Under the pieces are notes generated by a model. That model was not told the DNA's origin, did not search any database, and was given only the letters and a program-made list of their open reading frames with translations. Positions 10,828-23,526 of a stretch of 64,000 nt of DNA are shown piece after piece (within the stretch, counting starts at the first letter, position 1; every line of letters begins with the position of its first letter). This stretch comes from Fasciolopsis buskii. Its lineage: Eukaryota; Platyhelminthes; Trematoda; Plagiorchiida; Fasciolidae. The stretch is taken from assembly GCA_008360955.1 (NCBI GenBank), contig LUCM01011113.1, positions 62,001 to 126,000 on the forward strand. The letters run 5' to 3'. Made by a program: the position numbers and the translations under genes.

Positions 10828-11262
10828 GTAAGAAAAAGATACGTATGTGTACGAGTGAGAGTTGGTGTACGTATGCGCATGTTTGTGTTGAGGTAACTAA
10901 TCGGAATTGACGAGTTTCCATGGTTGCTCGTTCCTCGTAAGACTGCTCAGCTCACATATCTTGCCAAGAAGTTCGGGTAGAAAGGTGTCGGTTCTTGGGG
11001 AGTTGCCAAAAATCGATAGTTCTAATTACACATAAGCAAATACACGCATGATTACTCCGATACTACATCCATTATTTCGTTTTCAACGCCAAACAAACTT
11101 ATTAAGGCACGCTGTAAGACCATAATTCATCGTTCATTCTCATAACAGTGACTCGAATCGCTAATCGCTAGCTGATAAACCGTGAATGCTGTCCCGAATC
11201 GTCTCCAATGCTTAGTCACTAAGCTGCAACTGATGTAGCTTCCTTTCCATTGCTGGTTTTAG

Positions 11263-11291
11263 TTGACGATGAACTACTGCTCATACAGGAA
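11263..11291 (+). CDS. Gene P1 possible small exon
   Basis: A 29-bp segment with a strong acceptor (CCATTGCTGGTTTTAG) and a donor GGAA/GTAAAT. In phase 1 it reads DDELLLIQE and ends in phase 0, matching the next candidate, but it does not match the phase at which 10,827 ends. A further exon would be needed between them. Confidence 0.22.
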
Positions 11292-11518
11292 GTAAATCTC
11301 ATGATAACCGTCTTCTTGATGGAAAACAAAAATTGCACAATCAATCCGAAATGTTCTGCCGTTTGATACATTACACTAAAAGAATATCCTGTCTACTAAG
11401 TTCACTATGAATATTTGGCTGTATCGGAATTTTTGCAGATTCTGTCACAGAAAGAAATAGACGAAACTACTTGATCCACGTCTCCTGAGAGGTATCTCAT
11501 CTAAATGACCAAGTTCGT

Positions 11519-11820
11519 TTAATTTTCCCGCTTCATTCTGACTGAACAAATCACATCATGAGACGGGGTACTGCTTTGCCTAGTACCTAGATCTATTACT
11601 GGCATTTGACTAAGTTTATCTGCTTCGCCTAATTTGGTTGTATTCCATTGGGCAGTTGACTGGCAACCCGACACTTCTAAATCACTTTTCTCTTCCACTT
11701 TCGAACGTGCAGAATGTGCGCCGCCTGAGTGAAGGATTTCTACATGAAGCTGGTCAAGAAGTGAATAAGTTCTTCCAGTCCGCCATTCCACAACATCGCC
11801 AAATGGAGGCAACTCCATAG
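11519..11820 (-). CDS. Minus-strand open frame, antisense to P1 candidate 6 (ambiguous)
   Basis: About 99 residues (ELPPFGDVVEWRTGRTYSLL ... VICSVRMKREN, stop). It is Ser/Glu-rich and looks protein-like. The only acceptor (after ATTACTATGGAG) lacks a pyrimidine run. It cannot be placed between gene M exons 17 and 18 without a frame break. The plus strand over the same bases is also open with a better acceptor, so at most one of the two is likely real. Confidence 0.28.
11656..11820 (+). CDS. Gene P1 candidate 6, possibly terminal exon
   Basis: Acceptor TTCCATTGGGCAG at 11,655 after a pyrimidine-rich stretch. The frame runs LTGNPTLLNHFSLPLSNVQN ... QHRQMEATP to a TAG at 11,818-11,820. Amphipathic, helix-like composition. 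No good donor lies before the stop, so this could be the 3' coding exon of P1, although no AATAAA signal follows closely. Competing minus-strand frame noted separately. Confidence 0.38.
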   Translation: MTGNPTLLNHFSLPLSNVQNVRRLSEGFLHEAGQEVNKFFQSAIPQHRQMEATP

Positions 11821-12067
11821 TAATATTCAGTTAGCTGTTTCGAATCGGAGCCGATCTTAGTTGAAGATTGATTTCGGAAGTCATCGCCTTGATTCTGGGA
11901 GCTGTTGGGACAAATCTAGCAGTTGACAAATTAGATGGAGAAAGAAACAAAGTAAATGGTTTGAGTGCACTTTCAACACACTACATGTGACGACTGTCTG
12001 CAACGGTGAACGGTCAACGCTTTCACTTCCTTCAACTTTACCTTATCGACTAATAAGCACATCTCAC

Positions 12068-12335
12068 TCATCTGTGGGGTAAATCTCAAAGAACTGGGAA
12101 CGTCTACCGTGCACTATTGCAGTCAGTTGTCTCATGAAGTGTGTCACGGAATATACGCCAGCTGCCCGGCCTACGTCCTTATTGAAAGTGATGGTTTCCC
12201 AGTGTCCCCTTATAACTTCTCGGTTTACGAAACCATTCTTGAAGAGCCGTACACAGTAATACTTTACCATCCTCAACAATTCAGCTGAATAATCTCCCTG
12301 TTGGTCTGCTTGAATCACCAAATTTTGCAGTGCAT
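12068..12335 (-). CDS. Gene M exon 17 (unknown protein)
   Basis: One of the clearest exons in the window. The acceptor has a near-perfect pyrimidine tract (TTTCCCCTTTCCATTAG) and the donor is GATGA/GTGAGA. Phase 1 in, phase 2 out; the split codons on both sides give Asp. It encodes about 88 residues: ALQNLVIQADQQGDYSAELL, MVKYYCVRLFKNGFVNREVI, and a C-terminal SQFFEIYPTD. Regular helical spacing of Leu/Val and conserved-looking aromatic residues suggest a folded domain continuing into exons 18 and 19. Confidence 0.75.
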
Positions 12336-13016
12336 CTAATGGAAAGGGGAAATCAGCGTGGGATCATTTGCTTATCCACATTTAGGTAGGATGTAGTTCA
12401 TTCACAATTTTATCGATCCGTTATTTTATTTGGAGTTGTAATGAATTAGATGCTACTTTGATGGGCATCAGTTAGGCCGCTAGGTCATGTGACAGACTTG
12501 ACTGAATGTATGATTTCGCGGACAGTCCTTCCTGTTCGTCTATTTTCTTCCTAAGACTGCGTTTCCCTGGTGTCGAAAAGGTAGTTTACTATTACGAGCC
12601 TCCGTCAGATTGGTAGTACTGAAAAATGTTTGATTGAAAAGCAAGTTGTTTTTTCAGCATTTTTTTCAGCTCATTAAACACGTAGTACTGGATCGCCGAT
12701 TCATCGGTACGTTTTTTGCTTGCAGTGATGGATGTGGAACCAACTCGGTAGGTTGACTGGACTCAACGTTTAGCGGTTCTACAGCCTGACAAACCAGCGA
12801 GTTGATCGGCTACAACTCTTGAGGATCTTCGTCACCGAAATGATAAAGCAGGATGTGTAAATAAGTAACTGGGCCACATATATCACTGAACGATTGTATA
12901 CAGTTGCCGTAAAATGTGATTTTACTCCAGACTAAAGAGGGAATTTTTCGTTTAATCTATTCATCACTGGATCTTCATCACTACAAACATGCATGCAGAC
13001 AGACACAAGAACAAAC

Positions 13017-13205
13017 CTGTAAGAATTGGGCGTCCAAAACTTTGCACAGACATCCGACTCCGTTTGTACTGGCTTACAATAGACGCCGAGCGGCTCCCGA
13101 CGATTTTAATTGTATCTCCAATTTGCTCTGGATTGGCTGCTTGAATTGAAGAACCACGTGGACCTTCCGGTGCCGGTGCTGTGGTGGAGGATTTTTGCAC
13201 ATCCG
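13017..13205 (-). CDS. Gene M exon 16 (unknown protein)
   Basis: Acceptor ATCAATTTTAACAG at 13,206 and donor CTTACAG/GTTTGT at 13,016. Phase 1 in and out, matching exons 15 and 17. It encodes 62 residues: a Ser/Thr/Pro/Ala-rich start (KSSTTAPAPEGPRGSS), then a basic Ser-rich end (SQYKRSRMSVQSFGRPIL). Reads like a disordered linker ahead of the helical domain of exon 17. Confidence 0.7.
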
Positions 13206-14049
13206 CTGTTAAAATTGATCCTTTTCTATCTGAGCTCGCTTCTTTTCCTTTGAGTGTTCTCGCTGAATGAACTACGGTTTGTTTGGATTAAAAAGGAATA
13301 TCGGAAGCTGCCTTCTTCGAAACCAAAAAAACACAGACGACCATCTTAGCGCAGTTACCCAAATATAGAAAATTGGAATCGCTGGGGAACAACGAATTTT
13401 CCCGTCTTACTCACCCTTCAACTAAAACATTTTATGCCTTCCGATAACAGTAACCTTTTGGTGTCTTTGAGCGTGTTGCTATTTTACAGATGGTTGAATA
13501 ATCAATTCCATCCATGGTTGCCAATGCTATACCGAGTGAGTTCGGATCCACGGGTCAGTGAAATTGCAGAACGAGTGGTTGACTCAGCCTGAATAAAAAT
13601 TTATTCTCTCCCGGTCGACTTTCATCACGGATCATGTGGAGCCTAGAAACACCATGATGGTTGGACTATCATCGCTCCGAGGGTGGGGTGGGATGACCTA
13701 GACTGGGTCGATGAACGGACTGATGAAGCCGTTCACACAAGGATTCACTGTCTAGAGAGCCGTCTGATAAAAATGTGTTAGGAATGACTAGAGCAACAAG
13801 GTTTTGAGTCATGGTCAACTGAACTTAAATTTCATTAAAAACGAGGAAATCGTTGCTAGAATGCACCCGCTAACTGGTTGCATTACCATTCTGCGTCACT
13901 GATTTTGTTGTTTTCTTGCGGGATTTTTGGTTCCATTATGGTCCCCTTGCGCCGTTACAATCGGTCGGAATCACTGCAGTTTAAAAGCATCATTAGTTCT
14001 CAACATGGACTGGGATCACACGGTGTTGTACCTCAGAGGTCTTATCCAT
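13206..14049. other. Intron of gene M; no other gene seen
   Basis: Frames broken. A consensus-like minus donor near 13,390 would leave an exon of only 7 bp that breaks the phase, so it was not used. The CR1 element begins at the right end of this stretch. Confidence 0.4.
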
Positions 14050-16230
14050 CCAGAAGAGGCACTCGTGCTGGCTGGTAGGCAACCCTTAAATGCACCCTTC
14101 CAGCCAAAATGTCCATTCCGGCATTGTTGAGTACCAACATCAGCTCTCTGTTTACGAAAATGTCAGATCTATCTCTCGCACTTCAGTCACCGATCCATGT
14201 TCACACTTATGTCATCTGCATATCAGAATCGTGGCTAAATGCGGACATCGCTGATTCACTCGTGTCGATAGACAGCTTCAGACTCCATGGACAGGACAGA
14301 GTTTCGAACAAGAAGACTGGAGGCGGTGTGGCATACATAAACTCCCTATGGTATGGCAAGTCCGAAGTTATTCATACATACTCGGTAAAGGAAATTGACT
14401 GTCGCATGTCAAAGTGTATTCCTAGGTTTTCTCGCCACACGAGCACTGTCATAACGAATTTATACACTGCCCCTTTTAGCTCGCAACAAAACATCGCATC
14501 TTTTCTCGACTCTTTTCTAGTATTTATTGTTCCTCTTATTGAGGATAGCCTGTATATTTTTGTAGGTTATTTCAATCATGCATCTGCCCTATCACTGACT
14601 GTGTTTGATTTGACTCACCTCTGCGTTTCTCTCACACGAGGCGGTTCCATTTTGGATGGAGTTATTACCAACCACCCTGATTTATTTGTCCTGAAACTGA
14701 GAGCTCCAATTTCAATTAGTGATAACTGTCTGCTTCTTTTAAGGCCCAAGGTATACTGTAGGTCAACCAGCCATTCCTTCAAGCAAACAAATCAAATCCG
14801 AGTTTGCCTCTGTAGCTTTTCACACAACAGCGTTATTCTTCTTCACAAATCATTTTCATTCGCATCTCTCTGTTTCTCTTTTAAACTCCTGCTCACTGAC
14901 GATGTCAAAAGTTCCACAGACATGGCCAATACAATTTTTTATATCTGCTATTCCTTAGAAACACTATTAGTCCCAAATAGCGGTATCTCCGCCCAGAAAC
15001 TGAAATCGCTAAGAAGACGCAAGGACCACTTCTGCGACCACCGTAATAACTCAAGCCTGCGGTAAATTTCCAACCTCATAAAAGTTGAATTCAAACACAT
15101 CGACACTACCTTCGCCAGACAACTCCTGAGTGGTAACAAAAATCGATTCCTATGACATGGCATCCGAATGTTGTTTGGGAAGAAAAAGAAACATTCGAAA
15201 TTTTCTGCGGATTTCGACAGCATCGATCGTACTTTCATCCATCCTTCCACTTATAACCCAGTCATATTTGGACGAGGTTATGATGTTGCAGTTACGGGCT
15301 TTTCTATGGAAGAGATGCTCGACCTGCTCCGCACCACTAAAATTACCATAGAGGTTGGTCATGACAGTCTGCCCCAGATCTTTTAAGGCAGAGTGCGATG
15401 GCCCTTTTGGATGCATTCGCTACTGTTCCCATCCGATCTAGCAGTTCTGTTGTTTTAGCAAAGCTTTTACGCCTCGTTGTCTTAAATTGACAGAGCGTGT
15501 TGTGCTTAAGCGCCTGTGTTCTTCTATGTATCCTCCTGATTACCCCTTTCAATTTATCCGTAAATCTAACAGGTCCACTTTGGACGCTCTTGCCTCCCAT
15601 ATTCATCCTAGGTTTAAGACCCTAGATGCATCGATAAAATATGTGCTTTGCTCATTTCTGGACTATTCGTCGGCATTCGATTTCGTCCCACAGACTCTTC
15701 TACTTGATTCGAACGCACAGTCCGTTCTAATTCACAAACTAGGAACATTTTGTTATCTCAGGTCCTTATTAGCATGGCTGTTTGATCACTTTACTAATCG
15801 AACCCAGTGCACACCAATGGATGGTAAAACTTCAAACCCGTTGATTAACAACTCAGGAGTGCTTCGGGGTGCTGTTCTTTCACCGCTTCTCTTCTTTACT
15901 TACATCAGAGACTTATCAAATAGTTCCCTCTTTCATCTGTTCAAGTATGGTCATGATGTTTCCCTCTATCAAGCCGTTTCGAGCAATGATGAGTTTCAAA
16001 GTTTTTCCAACAAATTATCTTCTATCTAGGATTTCTCTGCACCAGCTAATCTGTCTTCTCTCTCTGTCAGTCAGGCTGCCCATCTGAACCGTCGTTCCTC
16101 AACACAGAAAGACCTACCAAGGTTGATTCTGTGAAACATGTAGTGGTTATTATTGATAAAATGTGAAGTGGACTTCTCACATTTTCACCGGTGTGAAGAA
16201 ACTCCGATGGTTGTCATTTCAAATCAGAAA
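14050..16230 (+). mobile_element. CR1-like LINE, degenerate copy 1
   Basis: Contains, in order, a CR1-type endonuclease domain (14,109-15,065: ICISESWLNADI, GGGVAYINS, ITNLYTAPF, GGSILDGVITNHP), a linker (15,070-15,386, frameshifted) and a reverse transcriptase (15,487-16,030: RKSNRSTLDALASH, FLDYSSAFDFVPQ, GVLRGAVLSPLLFF). The YADD box is mutated (KYGHDVSLYQ), part of the RT N-terminus is missing between 15,386 and 15,487, and frames shift at least three times. The region after 16,030 keeps only faint similarity (VDSVKHVVVIIDK). It lies inside a gene M intron in antisense orientation. Non-functional. Confidence 0.88.
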
Positions 16231-17137
16231 GCCACAACACTACAATGTGAAACATATCATCATCTACCGTTTTGTATACCAATGAGTTTTTTCCAATCAT
16301 TGTTTATTGTTCTGTTATTTTTCCAAGTTTATTTAAAAAAGACTTTAAATATTCCTCGCTGAGGCTGTTAATTATTAGCCATGTGTTCTCCATAACAGTA
16401 ACTGAATTGTCTCTCAACCTATGTGATCAACATGTAAGAAATTCTTCCTGATCCCACGCATCCTCTGCACGACGATTTTTCAAAGTGCCTCTCTCATTTT
16501 AACTCGATCCGCTTTTCGTTCCATACCATCTAGAATCAATATCTATAGGATCTCCACTGTCGCGTATTTAGCACGCAACCGTGTTTCAGCCGATTTCCTA
16601 AGCAACCTAAGATAACGTGCTCACATCATTCCTCGATGGGTTTTATTTCAGTTTTACAAGGTGACGAGTGTAACTTTTATTTTCCCTAAGATTTTTGACT
16701 GAAATGCAACATTTTTTGTTATCAAATATGCAAACAAGTGAGGAAGCAAGCAAGCTTATGAACGAGCAAGAGCAACCAGTACCTAGAATCGGAACAACCT
16801 GTGAAAAAGGCAGTTTACAAATTATCAATTTAACACGGGCCTGTTCACAAAATAATTGCCACCAGAACCATGGCAAGAGAAGAACAGTGGACTGGGATGA
16901 GGAAAAAAGACAAGCATCGTGTACCACCCACCTTCCCGTCCTTGGCTACCACCGGGACCCACAGTTCATCAATGTACTGACTACTACTCGATTGGCCAAA
17001 CCGAAGCAGAAGGTTAACTCACGGGAATCTACCTTCGGCCGTTTACTAGAACGATCTAACCCAAAGGACAAACAAAAACAAACGGAAGGTGTGGTCACCC
17101 ACTGGGCCGTTCAAAGGCCCTTCACGTCATTTAAAGG
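16231..17137 (+). other. Unassigned region with a 148-codon open frame
   Basis: A plus-strand frame at 16,695-17,141 encodes a Gln/Thr/Lys-rich polypeptide with TTRLAKPKQKVNSRES near its end. A similar short stretch (TTRLPKPS) is coded near 59,655-59,680, in a region with other repeats. This suggests a dispersed repeat rather than a host gene. No splice sites support it. Confidence 0.35.
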
Positions 17138-17636
17138 TTGAATTCAGAAAAAGTAACATTGAAATGTCAAAACTGTAAAGTGAATTTGAGTAACTGTAGG
17201 TTTAATTCCAGAACAAGCGGTTGTGATAAATCTCGCTCGTCCCTAGTGCCTCCCTTTGGTCAGTTGAGCATATTGGTCATTAGTCCATGATTCGTCCCCT
17301 GTCTCCTCACACTCCTCATGAAAAGAACTAGGACAGACTTCAGTCGGACATCGTGCATGCTAGATGAACGGGCATCAATGCAGTGCAGTACTGGTAGTTC
17401 GGTACCTGGTGTGATACGACTGGGGTGGCCGACTGAGTTGTGTCCTATTTCTCTTCACGAGGAATGCGAGGAGACAGGTGATGAATCGTGCACTGAAGAC
17501 TAATGTGTTCAACTGACCAATGAGACGCACTGAGGAAAAGTGAAACTTACCATAGATGCTTGTTCTAAAACTAAACTTACAGTTACTCACATTTACTTTA
17601 TAGTTTCTCATTTCAACGTTATTTTCTCTGAGTCCA
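17138..17636. mobile_element. Foldback-like element with long imperfect inverted repeats
   Basis: The left arm (about 17,138-17,222) and the reverse complement of the right arm (about 17,546-17,636) align over roughly 85 bases. They share short blocks such as GAGTAACTGTA and TTTAG/AATTCC...AGAACAAGC, with substitutions but few indels. About 320 bp lie between the arms, including a plus-strand frame (17,318-17,503) without known similarity. The pattern fits a foldback or MITE-type DNA element, or two opposed copies of one repeat. No transposase and no clear target-site duplication were identified. Confidence 0.6.
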
Positions 17637-17892
17637 ATGTTGAACTGGTATAGACATGTTGGATTCCAAGTACATCCCCCTCTGTGACAGATGACAGCGA
17701 CGTACGCTTTTCAAGCCGACCATGATTGGTTTGAAAACAGAGTTTAGCCATCCCTTTTAGATTGACTACTAAAGATCAATCATTCGGGTGGAGTGCCCAA
17801 GCATTTGCTTTCATCTTCGCACTTTAGTCGAAGCAAGTCCTCCACGGGAACGAATTAAGTAAAACTCATTTAGCTGAGACTGACCATTATAG

Positions 17893-19920
17893 TCGTTCAG
17901 CGTTAGACAGCAAGGCATGTCCCACTGATCGCTGCCTTTCCTCCACAGTTACATGCTTCAACAAAGAGAATAGATGTGCCAGGGGAACAGGGAGTGGACC
18001 TACACAGGTAGGAAAAGATAAGAATCTCGTATCAGCCAACACAAAGAACAGCTTAACCGTGCAAATGGACTTTCTCAGTCATTCTGATTCGACAGAAAAT
18101 GACAACAACATCACCACTGTTCACAGTTTCCTGCCATATCCTTCAGTGTCTGCAGTCAGCTAGTTGATGGACCCCAGCCATGAGAAGTAAGAAGCCTACT
18201 GTCACCTAAGTTCACTGTGCATTTTTTCATTCCAAATTGTCACGTCATCTGCTGACCTCTAATTCATTCTTCCACTAAGTAGAATGAACGCAAAATAAAG
18301 CACGGTGTGATAAACGAGTGTTCGTCATACACAAAATGTGACCAAACGAACTAGGTCTGCTAAGCTTCATACAATGAAATAAAATGCTCCCAGAACTGGA
18401 ATCAGACATTAGATTTTTAATCTCTACATTGCTCTCCTGATTACTCCCTACAATCCTTGGTGATCAAAAATCTCCAGTTGACGAACATCGACTCGCATAC
18501 TCTGTGTCTCGCAACGGTACAACAGAACTGAGCGCACTGCGACACAGTATACATTATATCAGGTTGACGACACAAGTGATTCAGGCCAGCGTACGCCGCT
18601 CGATCTTTGGATATATGTTGAGTTTACGTGCAAGCTAGGTGATATAGTCCGGAACAGCTGCAAGCTGGTCTGCTTAGACGATCAACCAATGAAAGCGGTC
18701 GTGAAATCCGAACATTCTCCGAAGACGACTGGATGGAATGGATTCCACCAATCTGAAAATTTCCAACATACATTTCGAACAAGTTTCCGTTCTGTTGTAG
18801 TCTTCATGTTGATTTTGTTTGCATAAGCTGAATACAAGCCAATTGAATACTTACTGGTAACTCGTGTCTGCTCCTTACCGTGACCGACCAAACTATGTAA
18901 ACTAATTACAAGGCTAAATATTACAATATACAAGTACTAACTTCTATTTTCGTGCTACCGAAAACACCCAACTCCCAAGAAAAGTGAAACGGTCAATAAT
19001 CGTTAGTCTCTCTCCTTCTGGTATCAAGCTTGGCACTACGGTCGTTCAGTCTTAAAGATTGAACGCCTATGCCTAGTTGCGTTGGTCCCATCGCGACTCC
19101 GTCAAGTACACATTGAGCGTGCTGTACATGTTTGAGGAAGTACAGGATGTCATCTGCGTAATCTAGTTCACACGGGCTTCTCATTTGTCAGTTTAACGCC
19201 TACATTTTGAAAACCTTTTAAAACACCCTCCATTATCTCGTCCCTGACGAAGGACAAAACACATGGAGAGATAGGACACCCTAGCTGTTTTGAGGGAACT
19301 TGTTAGGTCACCGTATAATCTCAAGCGGTCAAAGGTATAAAAGTACACTGCTGGCAGCAGGTTAACGAACTTTGCTGGTATACCACTCCGGAGAAGAACA
19401 CTGAATTACAAACTCGCGATTCACTAAAGCAGCAGACATCAATCGGAAGTGAGTTCACTGTCAGAGTTAAACATGCCTGTTGGCCGACCTGCGTGTGAGT
19501 GCGCATATTTAAGGAACCAAAATTTAAAAGCTCACGAGGCATAAGAAAGTGTGAGCTCGCGGACTGAAAACCACCGACTACACTATTTGACAATGAAACC
19601 TTGCGAGTATCGCGCATGTTACCAATGCGGGCATTATGGATATGCAGACCAGGCAAACAGATTGGGTTGGGGACAGTAGAGACAGGTTGAATAAAAGAGA
19701 GAGAACACAGCAGTAGCATACTTATCACTACCCACGCCGCCCGATGCAATTGGAAGCGCGGTCCTGATTATCCGGCTCGACGACCGATGCAGTGTGGAAT
19801 TCTTTGCAGATGTGTATCTCAGGTACTGGTGGGTTGTGGAGCATTTCGAATCAACTTTGGGCCGAGTGGTCAACTTGGAGACTGCGACACCCACCCCGAC
19901 CAATTTATAGGGCAATTTGT
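17893..19920 (-). mobile_element. RTE-like LINE, internally deleted copy
   Basis: Read leftwards it has, in order: a 5' untranslated block (about 19,920-19,750) shared with the 57.8-kb copy; an endonuclease N-terminus (19,560-19,330: LLNFGSLNMRTHTQVGQQ, PIDVCCFSESR); an RT segment (19,310-18,993: GCPISPCVLSF, DEIMEGVLKGF, DYADDI); then 18,550-17,893, a decayed C-terminus and 3' end parallel to 353-1,046. Most of the endonuclease and the RT fingers are deleted at about 19,320, and multiple frames are needed. The catalytic YADD box is still readable, but the element is dead. Confidence 0.8.
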
Positions 19921-20617
19921 AACTGGTTATACAGTTCCACTGGATTTAAAGTACTTGTGTAAGAACATGAGTTTGTGTGCATGTGCGTGCCTCCCTAGTT
20001 TGGTTAGAGAAGTCTTTAACGATCGGAACTGATGCATTGGATCAAAATCCATGCTAAGCCTAATTAGTGTTCAATGTTTCGAAAAAAAAACAGTAAAATA
20101 TCTCGATGACAAATTAAATGATATATTAATGCTGTGATTTCGTTGTCAGTTCAACCCCTACTGCACGACAAAAACGTGTGGCCATAAAGTGCCGCAGTCC
20201 TCAGTAAATCAGATTTTTGCTGTTGGCAAACGAGCATAGGGACGTACAACCGTGATTGGTGAAAAATTTACCTAGCAAAGAATACAATCTAACATACCTA
20301 AAAATACGAATGAGTTCCTGAAAAGATTTTGACACCATGTCAAATTCTTTAGCTTCTGGCAATTTCAGTACTCACATTTTTAGGTTAATAGTACTACTCC
20401 AACTAAGACATGAACTGCTGGTCACGTATTCTGTTCTACATCTTTTAAGAAGTACATGAAATGGTGAAAACTGAAATTAAGTAAAAACGAAAACTATGGT
20501 CAATCATTTTCGTTGCATAGATTAATTCTCCACCTATTTAACGATTTTCGAAATGGGCCTAATAATCGGCCTTCCTGATAGGAAGTAGTTGTGAAATCAG
20601 ATTTAAAAAATTCTTAC
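19921..20617. other. Intron of gene M; nothing else seen
   Basis: AT-rich sequence without open frames of note or recognised repeats, just 3' of gene M exon 15 in transcript order. Confidence 0.4.
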
Positions 20618-20801
20618 CTTCTGGAGCGAAACGATTTGTATTACCCAAATTGTTTGCACGCGGTAAATTTAACAAGCGCGCTGAACTGAGTCGACGCGCC
20701 GACAGTGACACTCGTCTGCTCTGATCTCCGGGCACGGTACTGCGAGAGGTGCGAGCAGAGTCACATCTAACACCCAATGCACTCACATCTGACGGAAACT
20801 C
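20618..20801 (-). CDS. Gene M exon 15 (unknown protein)
   Basis: Acceptor ATTGATCACAG at 20,802 and a consensus donor CAGAAG/GTAAGAA ending at 20,611. Phase 0 in, phase 1 out, exactly as required between exons 14 and 16. It encodes 61 residues rich in Ser and Arg (EFPSDVSALGVRC, RRVSLSARRLSSARLLNLPR), a composition typical of disordered, possibly phosphorylated linkers. No domain recognised. Confidence 0.72.
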
Positions 20802-23526
20802 CTGTGATCAATAGCGTCAGGACGTGAAAAGATTAAAATACGGCGATAGTTGTGGATTCGTAAAAATTCGGAGAGAAAGTCTGCAGTTAAAATATATCTA
20901 TCCAAACTCTACTTCCTTATTGTATCCAGAACAATTCTTAGTTTTAGTCCTAGCAGTTAAGAGTCTGTGTTAAGGATGGAAAATAAACCCAGAGTCGTAA
21001 TGCTACCACAGATCGTGATGATAAGTTTCACTTATCGGTTCAACCAGTGCCTTGGGTAGATTGCGCAGGCCTGGAAATTCGTGGGAAGGTAGTGACGAAA
21101 ACGAAAACCAGATGTGCGTGATTCCAACTACAGATATTCTCAATTTTGACCATACAAGTTTCGGCCTTTTAGCGCGAAGATTTGAGTAGGATGAAAGTAA
21201 AGACCTAGAAAGAACAGATCCGCCAGTGTTATTGGGGCAAACTCTGATGTTCAACTACCGAATGAGGATCGCGCTATCAAACTCGCGCTTTTACAACTTG
21301 GATTTACAGGGTAGGAATGCCGCCACCTGCCTTTCTGCTAGCCTTTGAGTAATCACGATGTCACTCTGGAATAGTGTGTTGATGTACAGTTGTTGAGGTA
21401 GATAAGGAAATATTATTATCAATTTTATATTGAGTGATTAGAAGCCCCTGGGGTACTAATAGCTCCGGTACTAAGAATCACAGCGATAAAAAAGTAGTAC
21501 GCCTTGCCGGATAGTTTAGTTTTAGAGTTATGTAACTTCCAACATCTCAGAGTACCAAAACTAAGGAACAGTCCATTGTGGCACGTGCTAAACGATAGCA
21601 CTGTACCGGGCTGGTCGTACGATGTTATCTTGGTTCCCAGTGCTCAAGTGTTACACCCAGCTGATGACAGTCATTGAATTCTGGCTCGGACATTTCCTTC
21701 CGATTTTGCGTATCGCAAATCAGGATTCTGGTAGCCTCCTTCTGGGAAGCGATGACCCAGTGAATCATGCAGAATCCGGCGATAGAACACTTCCGTATCA
21801 ATGATGTCACACTTATTCAACTGCAAATCAGGCGGTTGTGATTTGAGACCAATTTTTCGCCGGCATTTTGGATCGGTTCCAACGTTCACACGATATATAC
21901 CGAAAATAAGGACCCAGCCTATCACTTACATTCGTTTAGATAGTATCGACAGAGATGATTCATCCTAACTTAACAATCCTTCCAGAATCTCATGAAAACT
22001 ATGTCGGGATCTACAAAGGTTTGAACTCAGGACAGGAAATAGGCAATTTTGACCAATCTAAAACAAACCACCAGCTTCTAGGATTCGTACTCCGTATAAG
22101 CATAAAGCCACACTGGCAACATTGCGCTTATGAGGCAGATGACCAAAATTTTCCTAATTCATCTCTGTTGCTTGAACTTTTATAACTATTACATAAATCT
22201 CATTCGTCAGATAGTGAGGTGGATACTTGCAAACTCTGATGTTGCTTTCCAACAAAAATCCTTTAGGGATAGTCAACATACGAGTTACTGTAGTGGACAA
22301 ACCACGGCGTTGTTGTACCCAAGGATTGCTTTTCCGATTTCTCGTCGAGATATGATGGAAAATATACTCAGCCGATAGCCTTGTCTTACGGGTTTCGATC
22401 AAGTCATATGACTCGGTCGATCGAGTATCGAGGTTGTACTGACGTCCAAAATCCAAAGATTCAAGCTGAACTTTCGATCGCGCGAGTAAAAACCGGTGCA
22501 TATTCTATAGTGCTTCCAGCTCTCATCCCATCTGCAGCTTAGTTCTGCCATTATTTTTTCGCTGCATTGGCGCACATGAATCTCGAATGTGAAGCGATGG
22601 AACAAAGGGCTTTTCGATGACAAAGCTCACAACTACACGATCGACAATCCAAAAAAGTAGATAGTTTTTGAACGGGTCCCCGTGACGTCACGAGCGGCAG
22701 TACGGTTGTCTCGTGGTGGAAGGCAGACTAAAATGTGCTCGTTAAAATAACGAATGATCGAGTACGAGCGTAAAAACGCGGATGTCTCGTTCAAACAATC
22801 ACTTTTAATAAGAAATTAATTTCTTGGAGTTTTTGTTCGTGCTTCTCACTTATTTGTCAAACTTATGTACCCAGACAGATCTGACATTCTGCTTTCTTCC
22901 ATTTGGTAATGGTTTACAAATGAGTTATATCAAAGGTTACTCATATTCTGTCATCAGTTTTGAGTTTCGTCACAAATGGCAATATTCAGAACGAGCGTAC
23001 CTAACGCTCGATTTGTCATTCTGTCTTGTAGGGAGCACTTTCAGGAAGTTACGCAACATTTGCTATCCACTCCCACCTCACTACTAAAAAGCCTTGTAGA
23101 GCGGTTTCATCTACCTTGCTAGGAGTCATCGGTAGTGCTTTCCTTGTAGTCAAAATGTATACCACCAGTCGGCTTGCTTGGACTAGCGAAACGAACCCGG
23201 CTTTAAGAACCCCGTGTCACGTGACCTAGGTTTCACTTCTGTTCCGTTTTACTGTGCGTTCATCAGAGAGGTCCAGGTGGCACACTGGCTTGCGAATTCA
23301 AGATGACTAAATCACGCAATTCTGAATCACGGAAACAAAAAAACGCACTTCCTTGTGGAGAAAATCAATCACATGACTGTCGCCTATGATGCCCATTGGA
23401 CCGCTAAGAAAGGGCTAGTGGTCAAAAGAAAGTGACATAAAATGTGAGGCGGATAGGAGTAACACTCGGTTACAATTGAACGGGTTTCCAGTGAGAAATG
23501 TATTCTGCTTCCCTTATTAATAAGAT
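20802..23526. other. Long intronic stretch, scattered open frames only
   Basis: Open frames at 21,003-21,254, 21,671-21,925, 22,154-22,501 and 22,399-22,623 (minus) and 21,955-22,185 and 22,824-23,087 (plus) look partly protein-like but lack matched splice sites and do not fit the 0/0 phase needed for an extra gene M exon here. Decayed mobile DNA is possible. No named element was recognised. Confidence 0.35.

Noticed and set aside
13390..13440. Seven-base micro-exon with GTGAGT donor
   Set aside because: Would shift the frame between exons 15 and 16, and longer versions contain stops in all frames.
15130..15606. Several overlapping frames on both strands within CR1 copy 1
   Set aside because: Explained by the frameshifted CR1 linker and its shadows.
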